DNA from: Bacteroides sp. CAG:927
GTDB taxonomy: Bacteria > Bacteroidota > Bacteroidia > Bacteroidales > Muribaculaceae
Assembly (NCBI GenBank): GCA_000431155.1
Contig: HF985636.1
Coordinates: 1 to 45,533 of the forward strand
Length of the DNA stretch: 45,533 nucleotides
Direction of reading: 5' to 3'
Both the position numbers and the translations under genes were made by a program. Under the pieces are notes generated by a model that did not search any database, had not been told where the DNA came from, and saw nothing but the letters and a program-made list of their open reading frames with translations. How positions within the stretch are numbered: the stretch's first letter is position 1; every line of letters starts with the position of its first letter. Of this stretch, positions 43,321 through 45,533 are shown piece by piece.

Positions 43321-44313
43321 ATGGAAAAAACAAACATCCCCCCCTTGAAATTCCGTCCCATACTGAAAAGTGTGATTTGGGGCGGCGAAAAAATAGCCCC
43401 GTTCAAAGGTATTGAAACCGACCAGAAGCAAATAGGCGAAAGCTGGGAAATATCAGGAGTGAAAGGCAACGAATCGGTAGTGGACAATGGTCCCGACGCC
43501 GGTCTCAACCTCACTCAGATGATAGACAAATACGGAGCCGCTATTGTGGGTGAAAAGAACTACAAACAGTTTGGCGATTCATTCCCCCTGCTCATCAAAA
43601 TCATTGATGCCGCAGGCGACCTTTCGCTACAGGTACATCCTGATGACAATCTCGCCCGCAAGCGCCACAATTCACTTGGCAAGACCGAAATGTGGTATAT
43701 CGTAGATACAGAGCCAAATGCCATAATCTGCGCGGGATTGAGCAAAGAAGTCACCCCCGACCAATATGCGGCAAAAGTGGCTGACAACACACTGATGGAT
43801 GTTGTGGCACACCACACCTCACATCCGGGCGATGTGTTCTTTTTGCCCGCAGGACGCATACACAGCATAGGAGCAGGCAATCTACTGGTGGAGGTACAGG
43901 AAACATCCGACATCACATACCGCATATATGATTTCGGACGCGTTGATGCCAAAACAGGCAAACCCCGTCAGCTGCATGTGGAAGAGGCCAAAGATGCTAT
44001 AGACTACACAGTTTATCCCACTTACGTGACTACACCCGGCGAACCTAAAGACGGCGTGACCGAACTTGTGGACTGCAAGCATTTCATTGTGGATAAAGTG
44101 ACAGTCAACGGCTCAAAGATAATCAAAAACACTACCGACAGCTTCACTACACTTACCTGTATAGGGGGCAACCTTACGATTACTGACGACCGTGGCAACA
44201 CAGTGCCCCTACACACGGGCGAAAGCGCTCTGGTGCCTGCGATGGCAAAAGAATTTTCACTCAGCGGCAACGGCACGGTGATTACATCCACCAACCGTGG
44301 CACTCAGCTATAA
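43321..44313 (+). CDS. manA: Type I mannose-6-phosphate isomerase
   Basis: 330-residue zinc enzyme interconverting mannose-6-phosphate and fructose-6-phosphate. It is of the short Firmicutes/Bacteroidetes type: LKSVIWGGEKI, then zinc ligands Gln104 and His106 in LSLQVHPDD, Glu123 in GKTEMWYI, and His181 in PAGRIHSIG. The conserved YRIYDFGR follows, and the cupin-like C-terminal domain is complete. It feeds mannose into glycolysis or GDP-mannose synthesis. It is last in the run that began with the PD40 protein and ends at a strong bidirectional terminator. Confidence 0.95.
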   Translation: MEKTNIPPLKFRPILKSVIWGGEKIAPFKGIETDQKQIGESWEISGVKGNESVVDNGPDAGLNLTQMIDKYGAAIVGEKNYKQFGDSFPLLIKIIDAAGDLSLQVHPDDNLARKRHNSLGKTEMWYIVDTEPNAIICAGLSKEVTPDQYAAKVADNTLMDVVAHHTSHPGDVFFLPAGRIHSIGAGNLLVEVQETSDITYRIYDFGRVDAKTGKPRQLHVEEAKDAIDYTVYPTYVTTPGEPKDGVTELVDCKHFIVDKVTVNGSKIIKNTTDSFTTLTCIGGNLTITDDRGNTVPLHTGESALVPAMAKEFSLSGNGTVITSTNRGTQL

Positions 44314-44328
44314 ACCACTGACATACAC

Positions 44329-44369
44329 AAAAAAAGGAATGGAGGCCCGAAAGCCTCCATTCTTTTTTT
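44329..44369. terminator. Bidirectional terminator between manA and nucleotidyltransferase genes
   Basis: GAATGGAGGC (44337-44346) pairs with GCCTCCATTC (44353-44362) around CCGAAA. It is flanked by an A-run on the left and seven T on the right, so it can act on both strands. Confidence 0.92.
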
Positions 44370-44388
44370 ATGTAAATGCGATATAAAA

Positions 44389-45294
44389 TCAGAAAAGTGA
44401 TTCGGGATATTCGCCATTGGCATGAAGCTCGGCAAATTTCTCCACTACACCGGGACGATCGGCAGCGTATGTCACGCCAAACCATTTAGAGTCGGTGTCA
44501 AGCACTTTCACAGTAGCCTCGCCATTCTTGATAAGAGCGTCAATGCAGAGGGGAATGAAGAATTCGCTCTTGGGAGTGTTGAGATCCTTGTCAAGGAATT
44601 TGCGGAATTCGCGTTCGCTGTAGTCAAAGTAATCGGGAGTGAAGCCCCAAAGATTCATTGACACAGGAGTCTTGGGATCCAAAGTCTGCTCAACACCGTT
44701 TTCATCGGTGAACACGATATTGTGCTGCGGATCATAGCTGATGGCTGTGCGCTCAACAACAGAAGTAAGCTCACCTTTAGGAGAAGTAGAGCAAACGCCG
44801 CGTGCCACAGAACCGTTTTCAGTCATAGTGTTGCCTACACGGAAACCGACCATGCAGTAATCACCCTTGCGGTCACGTGGACGAGAAAGCTCATTGGCGA
44901 TAACCTCAAAGGCATTGCGGCCATAGAAATCATCGGCGTTGATTACGGCAAACGGCTCTTTGATGGCATCCTTGCCCATGAGGACAGCATGGTTTGTGCC
45001 CCAAGGCTTGGCGCGGTCAGCAGGACAAGTGTAGCCCTCGGGGAGATTGTCAATGGATTGGAACACAACCTCTACGGGTATATGACCTTCGTATTTTGAA
45101 AGGATTTTTTCGCGGAAATCTTTTTCAAAATCTTTGCGGATAACAAACACTACCTTGCCGAAGCCGGAGTGAATGGCATCATAAATGGAATAGTCCATAA
45201 TAGTTTCACCATGAGGGCCCAGACCATCAAGCTGTTTGAGACCGCCATAACGACTGCCCATACCGGCAGCAAGCACAAAAAGAGTAGGTTTCAT
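44389..45294 (-). CDS. Sugar-phosphate nucleotidyltransferase-like protein
   Basis: 301-residue protein of the nucleotidyltransferase superfamily. The start MKPTLFVLAAGMGSRYGGLKQL holds the GxGxR-x(n)-K nucleotide-binding signature. VINADDFYG provides the metal-binding Asp pair, and WGTNHAVLMGKD lies between. This family transfers NMP to sugar phosphates; the precise sugar cannot be told from sequence, and glucose-1-phosphate or mannose-1-phosphate are options. I chose the ATG at 45294; the in-frame upstream ATG at 45330 would overlap the epimerase gene. It follows the epimerase by 22 nt, as in an operon. Confidence 0.85.
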   Translation of the reverse strand: MKPTLFVLAAGMGSRYGGLKQLDGLGPHGETIMDYSIYDAIHSGFGKVVFVIRKDFEKDFREKILSKYEGHIPVEVVFQSIDNLPEGYTCPADRAKPWGTNHAVLMGKDAIKEPFAVINADDFYGRNAFEVIANELSRPRDRKGDYCMVGFRVGNTMTENGSVARGVCSTSPKGELTSVVERTAISYDPQHNIVFTDENGVEQTLDPKTPVSMNLWGFTPDYFDYSEREFRKFLDKDLNTPKSEFFIPLCIDALIKNGEATVKVLDTDSKWFGVTYAADRPGVVEKFAELHANGEYPESLF

Positions 45295-45316
45295 AACGGT
45301 TATTTTGGAATAATGA

Positions 45317-45533
45317 TTATTTGATAGCAAATTCTATTACACGGTGATACTCCTGTCCGGGCAAAAGAAGAGTGGACGGGAAGTCAGGATGATTAGGCGC
45401 ATCGGGCATGTCCTGACATTCAATGGCCACACCGTCGTAATCGTTGTAGGAACGTCCTTCGGGATTTTCGGGCGAACCGGCCAGCCAGTTGCCGGTATAA
45501 ACCTGAGCGGCAGGCTGAGAAGTGCTCACTTCA
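45317..45533 (-). CDS. galM: Aldose 1-epimerase (galactose mutarotase), C-terminal fragment at window edge
   Basis: The 3' end of a gene cut by the window boundary; about 71 codons are visible. The text TSQPAAQVYTGNWL, then VAIECQDMPDAPNHPDFPST and LLLPGQEYHRVIEF, is the C-terminus of galactose mutarotases, including the QVYTGN strand and the catalytic-side Glu in ECQDMPD. The enzyme interconverts alpha and beta anomers of galactose and glucose. It is upstream of the nucleotidyltransferase gene in the same direction. Confidence 0.9.
   Translation of the reverse strand, partial: EVSTSQPAAQVYTGNWLAGSPENPEGRSYNDYDGVAIECQDMPDAPNHPDFPSTLLLPGQEYHRVIEFAIK

Noticed and set aside
1..45533. tRNA, rRNA, CRISPR arrays, insertion sequences and known riboswitches
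   Set aside because: I looked through the intergenic segments and saw no cloverleaf-type sequence, repeat-spacer pattern, transposase frame or recognised aptamer core; a covariance-model search would be decisive.

Overview
The window looks like chromosomal DNA of a Bacteroidales bacterium, plausibly a gut Muribaculaceae member. The family assignment is inference. Supporting signs are many TAnnTTTG (-7) promoter boxes, several with a TTTG (-33) box 19-20 nt upstream; C-terminal tails typical of type IX secretion cargo on two glycoside hydrolases; a standalone DUF4295 gene after rpmB-rpmG; a PPi-dependent phosphofructokinase; FloA; DUF5723 and DUF4230 proteins; and a dxs-trkA-trkH cluster. No rRNA, tRNA, CRISPR array, insertion sequence or phage was seen, and no gene-free stretch exceeds 300 bases.

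Layout. 1-2842: a HipB-type regulator followed by a decayed HipA kinase remnant, a YaaA-family peroxide-stress protein and an unknown membrane protein. 3005-4801: typA/bipA. 4885-7554 (minus): an AT-richer two-gene type II restriction-modification module, AccI-like. 7681-12616: a small membrane ORF overlapping dxs, then trkA and trkH, linking isoprenoid precursor synthesis and potassium uptake. 12708-15910: a lipoprotein plus DUF5723 barrel operon behind a consensus promoter. 15977-19922 (minus): uvrB overlapping a YgiQ-type radical SAM gene. 20043-26916: a GH13 amylase with secretion tail, a DPP5-like lipoprotein peptidase, a DUF6155 protein and two tandem DUF4230 proteins. 26993-27617 (minus): rpmB-rpmG-DUF4295. 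27906-32438: a very large GH95 fucosidase. 32518-34562 (minus): kdsB and an M16-like protein without its zinc motif. 34765-36731: a small exported protein overlapping a CotH kinase. 36883-38529 (minus): PPi-PFK. 38741-44313: a five-gene run (PD40 protein, floA, cstA-like, PHP phosphatase, manA). 44389-45533 (minus): a sugar nucleotidyltransferase and the 3' end of an aldose 1-epimerase.

Most genes are housekeeping or glycan-use functions. Amylase, fucosidase, DPP5-like peptidase, mannose-6-phosphate isomerase, epimerase, PPi-PFK and CstA fit a glycan- and peptide-fermenting gut commensal.

The most unusual signal is regulatory. In two successive intergenic regions (22869-22917 and 25112-25156) the TTTG -33 box of the downstream promoter sits at the loop/3'-arm junction of the upstream gene's terminator hairpin, with exactly 19 nt to the -7 box in both. 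Terminator and promoter thus share bases. Two genes (uvrB and the DUF6155 gene) also have -7 boxes so close to the start codon that leaderless mRNAs are predicted.
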